Positions 34,432 through 43,600 of a stretch of DNA of 64,000 nt are shown here, one piece after another. Made by a program: the position numbers and the translations under genes. Origin of the DNA: Bosea sp. 124 (GTDB lineage: Bacteria; Pseudomonadota; Alphaproteobacteria; Rhizobiales; Beijerinckiaceae). The stretch is from positions 3,117,001-3,181,000 of the forward strand of contig NZ_PZZM01000001.1 of NCBI RefSeq assembly GCF_003046175.1. The letters run 5' to 3'. The notes beneath the pieces are model-generated. The model was not told the origin of the DNA, ran no database searches, and was given only the letters and a program-made list of their open reading frames with translations. Positions within the stretch are counted from its first letter, which is position 1. Each line of letters begins with the position of its first letter.

Positions 34432-35364
34432 ATGAAGCGTATATCATTACAGACGGTTGGCGCGATGGCACTCGCGCTCGCCGCAAGCGGTTGCGTGCTT
34501 TCAGGTACGGCGAGCGATCCCATCACGCAGCCGGCCACGATGGTGCCCGATACGAAGACGGGCGTCGTTCTCGATCGACTGCCGCCCCCGGCGCAGAAGC
34601 TCGACGTCGCCGTCTACAGCTTCCCGGACCTGACCGGACAGAACAAGCCGAACGACAATTTCGCCGAATTCTCGCGAGCTGTTACCCAAGGTGGCAGCGC
34701 GATCCTGTCCGATGTCTTGACCAAAGCCGGGAACGGCGCCTGGTTCAACGTCATCGAACGCAATGACTTGCAGCCGCTTCTGCAAGAGCGGCAGATCATT
34801 CAGAACACCCGAACGGCTGTCGAGGGCAAGCGTGCTCAGGGCCTTCCGGCCCTGCGTTTCGCCGGAATTTTGCTGCAAGGCGGCCTGATCGGCTACGACA
34901 CCAATGAGACGACCGGCGGCATCGGGGCCAATTACCTCGGCATTGGCGGAAGCACGCAATATCGTCAGGATGTCGTAACCGTCGCGTTGCGGGCCGTGAG
35001 TGTTCAGACCGGGCGCGTCGTGGCGTCGGTGACGACGACAAAGACGATCTATTCGGTGCTGGTCCAGGGAAGCGCGTTCAAGTTCGCCAAGGTCGATCAC
35101 ATTCTGCAGGCTGAGGCCGGCTTCACCAAGAATTCGCCGGCAACGCTCGCCGTGCGCGAAGGCATTCAGCTGGCGGTTTATTCGCTGATCTTCGAAGGCG
35201 TCAAAGCGAAGCTCTGGGATTTTGCTGATGTCCCTGCTGGAATAGCTTTCATGAAGGCGCTGGATGAGCAGAAGAAGGCCGTGAATTTCGATATGGTCAG
35301 CACTCAGCCGGCTTCGACGGCCGCGCTGCCGCCTCCGCCCGTGCTGACGAAGGGCGCGCTCTAG
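34432..35364 (+). CDS. csgG: CsgG outer-membrane curli secretion channel (lipoprotein)
   Basis: 310 residues. Lipoprotein signal with lipobox LAASGC (Cys21). The body contains KLDVAVYSFPDLTGQNKPND, GAWFNVIERNDLQPLLQERQII and the transmembrane-hairpin region GGIGANYLGIGGSTQYRQDVVTVALRAVSVQTGRVV, all close to CsgG. CsgG forms a nine-fold pore that exports curlins. The extra tail after WDFADV is Ala/Pro-rich. No csgE or csgD is seen nearby. Last gene of the five-gene csg operon. Confidence 0.95.
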   Translation: MKRISLQTVGAMALALAASGCVLSGTASDPITQPATMVPDTKTGVVLDRLPPPAQKLDVAVYSFPDLTGQNKPNDNFAEFSRAVTQGGSAILSDVLTKAGNGAWFNVIERNDLQPLLQERQIIQNTRTAVEGKRAQGLPALRFAGILLQGGLIGYDTNETTGGIGANYLGIGGSTQYRQDVVTVALRAVSVQTGRVVASVTTTKTIYSVLVQGSAFKFAKVDHILQAEAGFTKNSPATLAVREGIQLAVYSLIFEGVKAKLWDFADVPAGIAFMKALDEQKKAVNFDMVSTQPASTAALPPPPVLTKGAL

Positions 35365-35391
35365 GCCTCATTCAGAGCCTTGGATCCACCT

Positions 35392-35407
35392 GAGCCGGTG
35401 ACGGCTC
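35392..35407. terminator. Short hairpin between convergent csgG and lipoprotein genes
   Basis: GAGCCG (35392-35397) and CGGCTC (35402-35407) with a GTGA loop, located 28 bp after the csgG stop and facing a convergent gene. No T-run, so only a candidate bidirectional terminator. Confidence 0.35.
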
Positions 35408-35470
35408 GGGGGATTTGGACTGAATACGTTTTCTCGATCGATGCAGGCAATCCCGTTGCTGTCGCCGTGC

Positions 35471-35794
35471 TTATCGCGTCGGCGGGCGGGCTTGCTGCGT
35501 TGCTGTATGACAGGCGGGGTCTGTGGTGTTTTGCTGACCGCATGTCAGGGGCCGGTCTGCCGATCCCGCAACGGGCCCGCTGGAGCCCACCGGCTTGATC
35601 CGCGTGCTCGGGGCGCCTTCGTTGCCCGAGAATATACGACCTTGGGCCTGATTGATCTTGGCTTCCGCTGAGCTCGCGCCGTGGCGGACAGGGCGAGCTT
35701 TCGCAACGTCGACGCGCCGAACCTCGACTTGCTGCGCGCAGCCGCCAAGGCAGCAAACCAAAAGCGCGGCTGTGCTGAGCGTCATTCTTCGCAT
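35471..35794 (-). CDS. Small putative lipoprotein
   Basis: 107 residues with a type II signal (MRRMTLSTAALLVCCLGGC) whose lipobox LGGC predicts lipidation at the Cys, followed by AQQVEVRRVDV. The remainder is polar, with a possible disulphide between Cys residues in LTCGQQNTTDPACHTA. No family recognised. It faces csgG and could be an unrecognised curli accessory factor, or a spurious frame. The signal sequence is the best evidence that it is real. Confidence 0.45.
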   Translation of the reverse strand: MRRMTLSTAALLVCCLGGCAQQVEVRRVDVAKARPVRHGASSAEAKINQAQGRIFSGNEGAPSTRIKPVGSSGPVAGSADRPLTCGQQNTTDPACHTATQQARPPTR

Positions 35795-36054
35795 TGGGAA
35801 GTCCCCAGGGCTCTACCTAGAATAGGTTGTCCCGATTCAATCCAGCAAAATCCAAGACGCCGCTGCATTTACATTTTACCATCATAACGGTGTTGGCCCC
35901 GGGCGCTAGTGTATCTTTGCCGCATTGTTGTCGCAGCGTCATGTCGAGGCTCGACTTAGAACGCGTCGACGCAACGTCCGGGAATTTCGATTCTAAAGCT
36001 TTGTTTACTCCTGCTGTCGATATCTGGAGGTGGTTTTGTCATCGAGGTGCCGCC

Positions 36055-36402
36055 ATGCTCAGGCTTATCATGCTGCTTCTGGCTGGGTATGGAGCGCAGG
36101 CGACCATATCGCCCGGGCTGGCCAGCGAGGCGTTCATCCCACAGCTTGCAATGGGGAAAGCCCAGAGCGCCATCGCATCGGCACGCCTGGCCACCGCGGC
36201 CTTGCTGAGCACCCCGATCCCCGTCAAGCGCCTGGCGGACATCCAGCCCCGCCAAGGCGCTCAGGGCAGCGAGAATTATTCGTTTGTTGCCCAAACGGGC
36301 GCTTTCAACAGTGCTTCGATCACCCAGCAGGGGCATGCGAATTCTTCGGTGGTGACGCAGCAAGGCCAGAGCAACATCGCGCGTGTCGTCCAGACGCGGT
36401 AG
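36055..36402 (+). CDS. Small distal curlin-repeat protein
   Basis: 115 residues. Signal peptide MLRLIMLLLAGYGAQATISPGLAS is followed by about 50 non-repeat residues. Three curlin-type units then close the protein: YSFVAQTGAFNSASITQQGHANSSVVTQQGQSNIARVVQTR read in sequence. GAGGTG lies five bases before the ATG at 36055. It lies 690 bp past csgG, separated from the operon by a convergent gene, so it has its own promoter. It might be a second nucleator, a fibre cap or an adaptor linking fibres to the surface. Confidence 0.75.
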   Translation: MLRLIMLLLAGYGAQATISPGLASEAFIPQLAMGKAQSAIASARLATAALLSTPIPVKRLADIQPRQGAQGSENYSFVAQTGAFNSASITQQGHANSSVVTQQGQSNIARVVQTR

Positions 36403-36522
36403 CAGCGGCTCTCTGCGGGGCTTCGAATCACGCGTGGGCGGAGCGAGCGCCGGCACGCTGGCTGCCTTGATGAATCCATTGGCGTGGTCGGCAAAAGCCG
36501 TCAGCCGATCCCGCACGCACCG

Positions 36523-36966
36523 CTAATGCGCGACCATGACGCGCAGGGAGCCGATCTTCAGTTCGGTGTCATCATCGTCGATCAATGCGCGAACGCTGAT
36601 GAGGCCCGGCCCCTCGATCTCCAGCGGTGTGAACACAAGGCTCGCGGCTGCGACAATGAATTTCGGCGTAGCCGGCACATCGCCCAGCTCGTCGATGAGC
36701 CGGCCCTGCTCGGCCTGACCCGGAGCCTCGATCCGTTCCGTCACAATTGGCTCGGCATGTCCAGGAACATAACAGCGCGCGAGGATGAGCCTGAACGGCT
36801 GGCTGGCGGGAGAGAGTATATGAAGATGGACACAGAATTTCGGTAAAATGAAAGGGAAGGAGGCCGGCACAAACATCACTGAATTGTAACAACCAATGAA
36901 GCTGAGTTTCCCACCTACTTCATTGCGGATGTCATCGCAGAATATCGAGTATCCGTACCTATCCAT
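36523..36966 (-). CDS. Hypothetical protein resembling DUF6941
   Basis: 147 residues beginning MDRYGYSIFCDDIRNEVGGK, then LSFIGCYNSVMFVPASFPFILPKFCVH. The opening resembles, from memory, the uncharacterised DUF6941 family (Y-x-I-F-C-D-D-I-R-x-E-x-G-x-K). The rest alternates strands, suggesting a beta-sandwich. The start at 36966 excludes a longer leader that overlaps the upstream gene. Last gene of a four-gene leftward run with the toxin-antitoxin-like pair. Confidence 0.65.
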   Translation of the reverse strand: MDRYGYSIFCDDIRNEVGGKLSFIGCYNSVMFVPASFPFILPKFCVHLHILSPASQPFRLILARCYVPGHAEPIVTERIEAPGQAEQGRLIDELGDVPATPKFIVAAASLVFTPLEIEGPGLISVRALIDDDDTELKIGSLRVMVAH

Positions 36967-36970
36967 CGAT

Positions 36971-37375
36971 TTATTTAGCGGTTGCACGCGAAATGATGCG
37001 GACTTGCGGGCGAGAGGGCAGGGTGGAGCTGTGAGCCATAGCGCCAACCACCGTCAGCGTGTTGCCGCTCATCGTCGATGTTTCCGCAACGCTGTTCTGG
37101 CCCGGCTTCGCCTCGCGGGGTTTCAACTCAAATGTGATGTCCCGGCCCAAGGCCCAGGCGAGATCGGAAATCGCACGGAGAGTCAGGCCTGAATTGCCGG
37201 CAAGCTGGCTGTTGAGTTCGGATCGAGGCACTTTCAGCTTTTCCGCAAGCTCCTGCTGCGTGACGCCGTTCTGCTTTTCTTCGGTCAGTGCTTTCAGAAG
37301 TTCGTTCCGAACGCCGCCTATGAAGCGGCTCGCCTGGGTTGCTCTGGCGCCAATGTCAAAGCGAAAGAACTTCAC
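36971..37375 (-). CDS. XRE-family DNA-binding protein, likely antitoxin
   Basis: 134 residues. The helix-turn-helix covers GVTQQELAEKLKVPRSELNSQLAGNSGLTLRAISDLAWALG, a classic Cro/XRE domain, followed by a strand FELKP and a polar tail. It overlaps the upstream HigB-like gene by 20 bp, so the two are translated together. In HigBA-type modules the toxin comes first and the XRE antitoxin second, as here. It would bind the toxin and repress its own promoter. Confidence 0.75.
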   Translation of the reverse strand: MKFFRFDIGARATQASRFIGGVRNELLKALTEEKQNGVTQQELAEKLKVPRSELNSQLAGNSGLTLRAISDLAWALGRDITFELKPREAKPGQNSVAETSTMSGNTLTVVGAMAHSSTLPSRPQVRIISRATAK

Positions 37376-37850
37376 TGGGATCGGTTCCCTTCACGCAAAG
37401 TGTGTCCACAAGCCCCAGTTGGCGTCGCAGGCGTCTGATCTCGATACGGTAGCCTCGGTAAAGATCGTAATCCTTGACCCTGTCGGCCCAATCCCCAAAA
37501 ACTGCGACGAAACAGTCCTTTTCCAGGAACCAGCCAAATATCCTGATGTCGGGCGTCTTCAGTTCCCATACGGCATGAGTCTCTGCCCGAATAAAGCGGA
37601 ACTGTCGAGAATAAACAAGCGACCTTCCGCTAATGAAGGTGTGGAACAAATGCTCGAGCTGCTCAGCAGGGGATAAATCCGCAGCGAGAAGAGAGCTTTC
37701 GCCCGCTTCGAGCCGTTCTTGAAGCCAATTAACGAAGTTCTCAGTTCCATAGAGCAGGCGCAATGGCTGCTCGCTTACCCTTAGGTTAACTTCAATGGGG
37801 ATAATCGAGCCAGCGGCAACGAGATCGGCTATGGCTGCCATCGATGTCAA
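37356..37850 (-). CDS. RelE/HigB-like protein, likely toxin
   Basis: Up to 164 residues from a TTG at 37850 or 161 from the ATG at 37841. The core ETHAVWELKTPDIRIFGWFLEKDCFVAVFGDWADRVKDYDLYRGYRIEIRRLR fits the phage Gp49-like/HigB fold: an ELKTPDxRxF strand, a hydrophobic strand and a final basic helix. Family members cut ribosome-bound mRNA. The N-terminal 70 residues are not typical, making this longer than most HigB toxins. It shares overlaps with the genes on both sides (4 bp and 20 bp). Confidence 0.65.
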   Translation of the reverse strand: MTSMAAIADLVAAGSIIPIEVNLRVSEQPLRLLYGTENFVNWLQERLEAGESSLLAADLSPAEQLEHLFHTFISGRSLVYSRQFRFIRAETHAVWELKTPDIRIFGWFLEKDCFVAVFGDWADRVKDYDLYRGYRIEIRRLRRQLGLVDTLCVKGTDPSEVLSL

Positions 37851-38203
37851 CGAATCGCGAATGTCACAGGATCCTCTCCCATGACATCGACGGCTGACCG
37901 GCGCTCCATGGGATGAAGAGCGCTATCGGCGCAAGCCAGATCCGGCTGCGCAACGTCGAGCTCGATTCTGTACGACATCATCATCACCCCCCGGTTGTAG
38001 CAATGCGCATGCCAGAATAGCCGTATTGGCATATCGGCGGGAAGCGTGCCGAAGATGTTTGCGAACGTATCTGCGGCACGTGGGAGCTCCTCATGCTCGC
38101 GGGGTCCCAAGGCTGCAACGGGGCGGGATCCATCGCTCGAGGCACAGCGTTGCCCATACCGCGCCGGCGACAGGATCACGAATTTGCCACCATGGTTGGA
38201 CAT
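37847..38203 (-). CDS. Hypothetical protein upstream of the toxin-like gene
   Basis: Up to 118 residues. The C-terminal half (MPIRLFWHAHCYNRGVMMMSYRIELDV...) looks more protein-like than the first half, so the start may lie near 38032. The stop overlaps the TTG of the toxin-like gene (TTGA), which supports co-translation. No family recognised. Could be a third member of the module. Confidence 0.4.
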   Translation of the reverse strand: MSNHGGKFVILSPARYGQRCASSDGSRPVAALGPREHEELPRAADTFANIFGTLPADMPIRLFWHAHCYNRGVMMMSYRIELDVAQPDLACADSALHPMERRSAVDVMGEDPVTFAIR

Positions 38204-38395
38204 CGATCATCCCGATGGCTCGCCCGGGCGCTTCGGGGTGCCGGCTCCGAAGCGCGTTTTAACCGGCAGGTCCATTCCGACACGATTTCTTAACCCTGAC
38301 CGCTGTACCCTTAAGATAGGGCGCTTGGATTGGGCTCAGGGCCATCGCCGCCTATCGCAGAGCGGCTGCTTCCGATTTTCACTCAGGAGGTCTGA

Positions 38396-38626
38396 TTGCT
38401 TATCGCGATTGCACTATTCGTGGTAGGCTTCGCGATCAGCCTGACGGCCCGCGTCTTCGTTCTTGTGCCGGTTTGTGCCTTTGTCGTTATCGGCTTCCTG
38501 ACCGCGTGGTGCATCCTGGGCGAACTGGATGGGTTCCGCGTCGCGGTTCTGATTGGTTATATCTTCGCGCTCAATACCGGCTACGTGGTTGGTGCTGCGG
38601 TGGGGCAGGGCGCCAGCAGTTCGTAG
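38396..38626 (+). CDS. Small two-helix membrane protein
   Basis: 76 residues, almost entirely hydrophobic, with two transmembrane helices (IAIALFVVGFAISLTARVFVLVPVCAFVVIGFL and VAVLIGYIFALNTGYVVGAAVG). The start is a TTG with CAGGAGG seven bases upstream, a strong ribosome site that supports translation. Function unknown. It stands alone, converging on a glycosyltransferase gene. Confidence 0.6.
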   Translation: MLIAIALFVVGFAISLTARVFVLVPVCAFVVIGFLTAWCILGELDGFRVAVLIGYIFALNTGYVVGAAVGQGASSS

Positions 38627-38677
38627 GAAACACCACCATCGGACGATGCAGTCGGGTTCGGGCGCCTTCACGATAAC

Positions 38678-39973
38678 TCAGGCGTGCCGCGCAATCAGTT
38701 CGGCGCGCTCCCGGTACAGCTTTTCCTCGTCGTAGAGCCGGCCGGAGCGGGCCGCGTTGCGCACCAGTTCGGCTAGCCGCGATCGGTCGGCATCAAGGTG
38801 GACAAGCGAGGCCCCGAGAGCGGCGACGTCGTCAAGCGGCGAGAGCATTCCGCCGCCGCCGTTCTGGACCAGCCCTTCCGGATAGCCGCCGGTGTAACCG
38901 ACGATCGGGCAGCCCGATACGAGCGCCTCGATGAGGCAGCGGGGGGATTCCTTGGTCTTGTGGCAGAACATGAAGATGTGGCTGCTGCGCATGGCCTCGA
39001 GGATCGTGGCGCGATCGCCGACATATCCCGGCAAGGCGACATATTCGGAAATCCCGAGCTTCTCAGCCAATTCTTTCATCTCGGGCAGCAGCGGACCGTC
39101 GCCGAGCCAGCAGGCTTCGAAGGACAGGCCGGCCTGTCTGGCCGATGCCAGGGCGTGAAGCCAATCGAGCGGCCCCTTCATCACCGCGGCTCGTCCCACA
39201 TAAGTGACGCGCAGCTTCTGGCCGTTCAGGATGCCATCGATTTTTTCGTCGAGCCGGGGAGTCTCGATGAAATCGCTGGGCTGCGTGTGCACGTCGTAGA
39301 CGCAGGCGGGATTGGAGGCGTAGGGCGCATAGGCCTTGAACGTGTCCATTCCCTGCAACAGGGCCAGCGAGCTTCGTCCAAGCAGGTAGCGGTGGTAGGG
39401 AATCATGAGGGGCAGGGTGAGCCTCTCCTTGATCTGCCGCCGCAATGGCAACTCCGGGAGCGCGTTGCGGATCACATCCTGCTCGACGCGATCGAACCAG
39501 ATGGCAAATTTCCGGCCTTGCGACCTCGCTTCAAGCGCGGCGATGGCTGCCCAATCGCCCACCAGATAGCCCACGGTGAAGGAGAGGTGGTCGGCCCTTC
39601 GAATTTCGGCTGCCAGAAGCGCCCGCGTTTGCCTGTAATTCGCGACGAAAGTCCCGACACGATAGGCCAGCGGCAACGGCACGAAGCGGATTTGCGCGCT
39701 GCAGGGCAGGTCGACGACATCGAGCCATGTCGCGGAGGTCGCATCCTCGGACGCATCCGCCAGCGCGATGCCGGCGAATGTGACGGTCTCGAAATGCTCG
39801 GCCCATCGGCAGATGCCGGCACAGGTCTGATCATCGAGCCGCAGGCCGCGTGGCCCCTGCCGCAGCCGAACCGCCGTGACCAGCAGCAAATGTCCCTTCG
39901 CGCCTGTAGGCGGGGCCGCGCTGTCTCGATCGTCGCGGTGCGTGGGAGAGTGCGCGTCAAGCCCGGTCGTCAT
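38678..39973 (-). CDS. Glycosyltransferase family 4
   Basis: 431 residues. After a polar leader the fold starts GHLLLVTAVRLRQGPRGL. The C-terminal domain has VTYVGRAAVMKGPLDWLHAL, WLGDGPLLPEM and the donor motif KESPRCLIEALVSGCPIVGYTGGYPEG, typical of GT4. It ends in a helical tail (RLYDEEKLYRERAELIARHA). Stands alone between the small membrane protein and the divergent NRPS, with its own promoter in the gap at 39974-40673. Confidence 0.9.
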   Translation of the reverse strand: MTTGLDAHSPTHRDDRDSAAPPTGAKGHLLLVTAVRLRQGPRGLRLDDQTCAGICRWAEHFETVTFAGIALADASEDATSATWLDVVDLPCSAQIRFVPLPLAYRVGTFVANYRQTRALLAAEIRRADHLSFTVGYLVGDWAAIAALEARSQGRKFAIWFDRVEQDVIRNALPELPLRRQIKERLTLPLMIPYHRYLLGRSSLALLQGMDTFKAYAPYASNPACVYDVHTQPSDFIETPRLDEKIDGILNGQKLRVTYVGRAAVMKGPLDWLHALASARQAGLSFEACWLGDGPLLPEMKELAEKLGISEYVALPGYVGDRATILEAMRSSHIFMFCHKTKESPRCLIEALVSGCPIVGYTGGYPEGLVQNGGGGMLSPLDDVAALGASLVHLDADRSRLAELVRNAARSGRLYDEEKLYRERAELIARHA

Positions 39974-40673
39974 CTACGTCACCTCTTGGCACGGGGCAGC
40001 ATTGGAGATGGTCCAGCGCGGTGGAAAACCGTGTCACAGTCATAGGCTTTTGCAACCACTGCAGGTCGCCTGCTCCGGGGCAATGCCACTTGCGCGCGTA
40101 CCGAATTATCCTGTGCCAATCGAGCAAACGGATTGAGAAAGGTCAAAGACAAACGAGTCTTTCTGATCTTAAACGGCCGTTGGCGGCTGTTATTCGGGAT
40201 CAACTGCAATGCCACGTACAACGAATGTGATCAGCTCGCCAAGCGCAAACCAAATTGGCAACAATTCCGCATCTATAGTCTTTGCCTTAACATCATTCGT
40301 ACGACGGCGCGGGCTGTAGATGGTTAACCAAAAGTTGACGAAACGCCAATGTGTTTCGTCGAGGTCTTGATTTTCGCCTTGTGGAGTGGATCATGACGTG
40401 TGAGTTCGGTGCTGCCGTAAAGGTCGGCGGCATCACTCTGGGATAGACGAAGTGCTACCGAGGCGGGGGGCTTCAAAACGGCCTCGGTCGGGAGGCACGA
40501 AGCCATCATCGGACTTGCAACCTGGTCCGATGTCGGATTGACGGATGTTTGAGGCCATGCCGCCGCGATTTGTCGCATGTTGGCGTGATGTTTGAAGAAG
40601 AAATCGATTGGTCGACCGCAGTTCGATCTGCGCATCATTCTGACGCAACCGCATAATCGAATTGGTACATCGC
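39974..40673. other. Divergent intergenic region before the NRPS
   Basis: About 700 bp of moderate GC with no convincing gene. A 17-codon frame at 40393 (MTCEFGAAVKVGGITLG) has a GGAG upstream and might be a leader peptide, but nothing else supports it. AT-rich words around 40310-40340 could be part of the NRPS promoter. Confidence 0.4.
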
Positions 40674-43600
40674 ATGCTCAAAATGACATCCGTTCTGATG
40701 GGCGAAGAATCTCTCCTGGTCCAGTGCGCCGAGATTCTCGTCGGGCGCGGTCATGGCATTCAGGCGATCGTATCCAGCTCGGTCTCGGTCCGGAAATGGG
40801 CCGAGGAGCGGAAGATCACGGTCGTCGAGCCGGATCATGGCTATGAGAGCGTCCTCTCGCAGCTCGACTATGACTGGTTCTTCAGCGCATCCAATCTGCG
40901 CATGGTCCCGGACGGCGTTTGGAAGCGCGCCCGACACGGAGCCGCCAATTTCCATGACGGCCCCTTGCCGCGATATGCGGGCCTGAATGCTCCGACATGG
41001 GCCCTGCTGGCGGGTGAGACGCAATACGGCATCACCTGGCACTCGATGGTGGAGGCGGTCGATGAAGGTGACATCCTTGTTCAGATCACCTTCGACGTCG
41101 ATGAGCACGACACCGCGTTGACCCTCAATACCAAATGCTTCGAAGCGGGAATCGACGGATTTCTGTCCCTGGTCCAGCAAATCGAAAGTGGGTCGCTGGC
41201 CCCGAGGGCGCAGAGCCTGTCTGAACGGACCTATTTTCCAAAGTTTCGGCTGCCGGAGGCTGCGGCGACACTCCAGTTCGATGCAACGACCGATCAGGCC
41301 GAGCGGCTGTTCCGCGCGCTCGATTATGGCAGCGGCTATCGAAATCCGCTGGCCTTCACCAAGGTCCTCATTGCCGGGAAGGCCTATAATATTGGCCGGT
41401 TGACGCGCGATGACAGCGTCGCTGGCGCGGTGCCCGGGCAGGTCGTCGAAATCAGCGACGGCAGTGCCGTGATTGCGACGCGCGACGCGGCGGTCAGAAT
41501 TGCCGATCTGACGGATGAGTACGGGACGACCGTCGAGATCTCGTCCGTGCTGAGCCGGGGGCAGAACCTGGCCGCGATCGAGCCGAGCCTCGCGACTGAT
41601 CTGACGACGCTTTCAATTGGCCTCGCGCGTTGCGATGCCTATTTCAGGCGCCAACTGCGCTCGCTGCAGGATCTCGACCTGCCATGGTTCGATCGCAGTG
41701 CCGACCTAGCGCCCGCCGGACGCAAGAGCTTGCCTGTCGCTACGCCTTCCGGCCTGGCGACCAGCGCAGTTGCCATTGCCTTTCTCGCCTATCTCTCGCG
41801 CGTCGCCTCCCAGGATGCATTCGGTATCGCCTACGGCAATGACGAGTTGCAGGGCCGGGCAGCGCGCTTTCCTGGCTATGTTGTCCCGACCATGCCTTTC
41901 GTCGCTCGTTTCCTGGAAAAGGATACGGTCGCGTCACTGGTCGAGCGGGCTGATGCCGAATTTGCGACATTGCGGGCGAAGCTGGGGCAATCTGGTGATC
42001 TCATTGTCCGCAACCCCGATCTGACCGCAACGCGATTGTCGGTCGGGCTTTACGAGGGAGCCTCCGGAGACAACCTGCTCGGCTTCGAGAGCTCGATTCT
42101 CATTCTGGCTCTTTCGCCAGGGAACAAGGGCACCCTGATCTACGATCCGGCCCGGATCAGCGCGGCGGGAATGGAATCGCTCGCGGCGGGCTTTGCGGCG
42201 TTCCTGGCGGAATTCGCCGCCGACGGAAGCCGTGCCATCGCAGAGCTGGCGATGTTGGGCGAGGCGGAGCGAAGGCTGGTCCTGTTCGACCACAACCGTT
42301 CGGAGCGCGATTACGATCGCGAGATCTGTGTCCATCAGTTGATCGAGCAGGCCGTCGACCGGACCCCGGACGCAATCGCGCTCTGCTGCGACGACGAGGA
42401 GATCAGCTTTGCGGAGCTGGACCGGCGCGCCAACAAGGTTGCGCATGAACTGATCCGGCTTGGGGTTCGCCCTGGCGCGCTGGTCGGGCTTTTCCTGCCG
42501 CGGTCACTGGAACTGGTGATCGGGGCGTTCGCGATCCACAAGGCTGGCGCGGCCTATGTTCCGCTCGATCCGGCCTATCCGGCCGATCGCACGACGATGA
42601 TGGCGCAGGACAGCGATCTGTCGGCGATCATCTTCAACCAGGAGTCACTGCACGCGATCCCTCACTGCGATGCGCAGCGATTGGACATCGATGCCGTCAT
42701 CAACGGCGGGAGCCCGATCGAGCGCCCGCATCTGAGCATCGCATCGAGCGAACTGGCTTATGTGATCTATACCTCGGGTTCGACCGGCCGTCCCAAGGGC
42801 GTGATGATCGAGCACCGGAACGTCGTCAATTTCTTCGTGGGCATGGATGAGCGGATCCGCCGGGACGACCGGCAACAGCCGGTGTGGCTGGCCGTGACGA
42901 GCCTGTCGTTCGACATCTCGGTGCTGGAGCTGTTCTGGACACTTGCGCGCGGGTTCAAGGTCGTGATCAATATGGACGCGTCGCATCGACGCGCCCTGCC
43001 GAAGAAGCGGGCCGCCGGGGCTATGGATTTCAGCCTGTTCTACTGGGGCAACGACGACGGCGCGGGTCGGTTGAAATACCAGTTGCTGCTGGATGGCGCG
43101 CGTTTCGCCGATACGCATGGCTTCAAGGCCGTGTGGACGCCGGAGCGTCATTTTCACGCTTTCGGCGGCCCCTATCCGAATCCTGCCGTCACCGGCGCCG
43201 CCGTGGCCGCTGTGACGCGGAACCTCGAGGTCCGCGCCGGGAGTTGCGTGCTGCCCCTGCATCCGCCGGCGCGCGTGGCCGAGGAATGGGCGGTCGTCGA
43301 CAACCTCAGCGATGGGCGCGTCGGGCTGGCCTTCGCGTCCGGCTGGATGCCCGAAGATTTCATTCTGAGACCCGAGAATGCGCCGCCCAACAACAAAGCG
43401 GCTCTCTTTCGCGACATCGAAGTCGTCAGGAAGCTCTGGCGCGGTGAAGCCGTGCCGTTCGACATGGCAGGCGGCAAGACGATCCAGATCGTTACGCAGC
43501 CGAGGCCAGTTCAACCGGAGCTGCCAGTATGGGTAACGACCGCCGGCAACCCGGAAACCTATCGGGAGGCGGCGCGGGTCGGCGCCCATGTCCTGACCCA

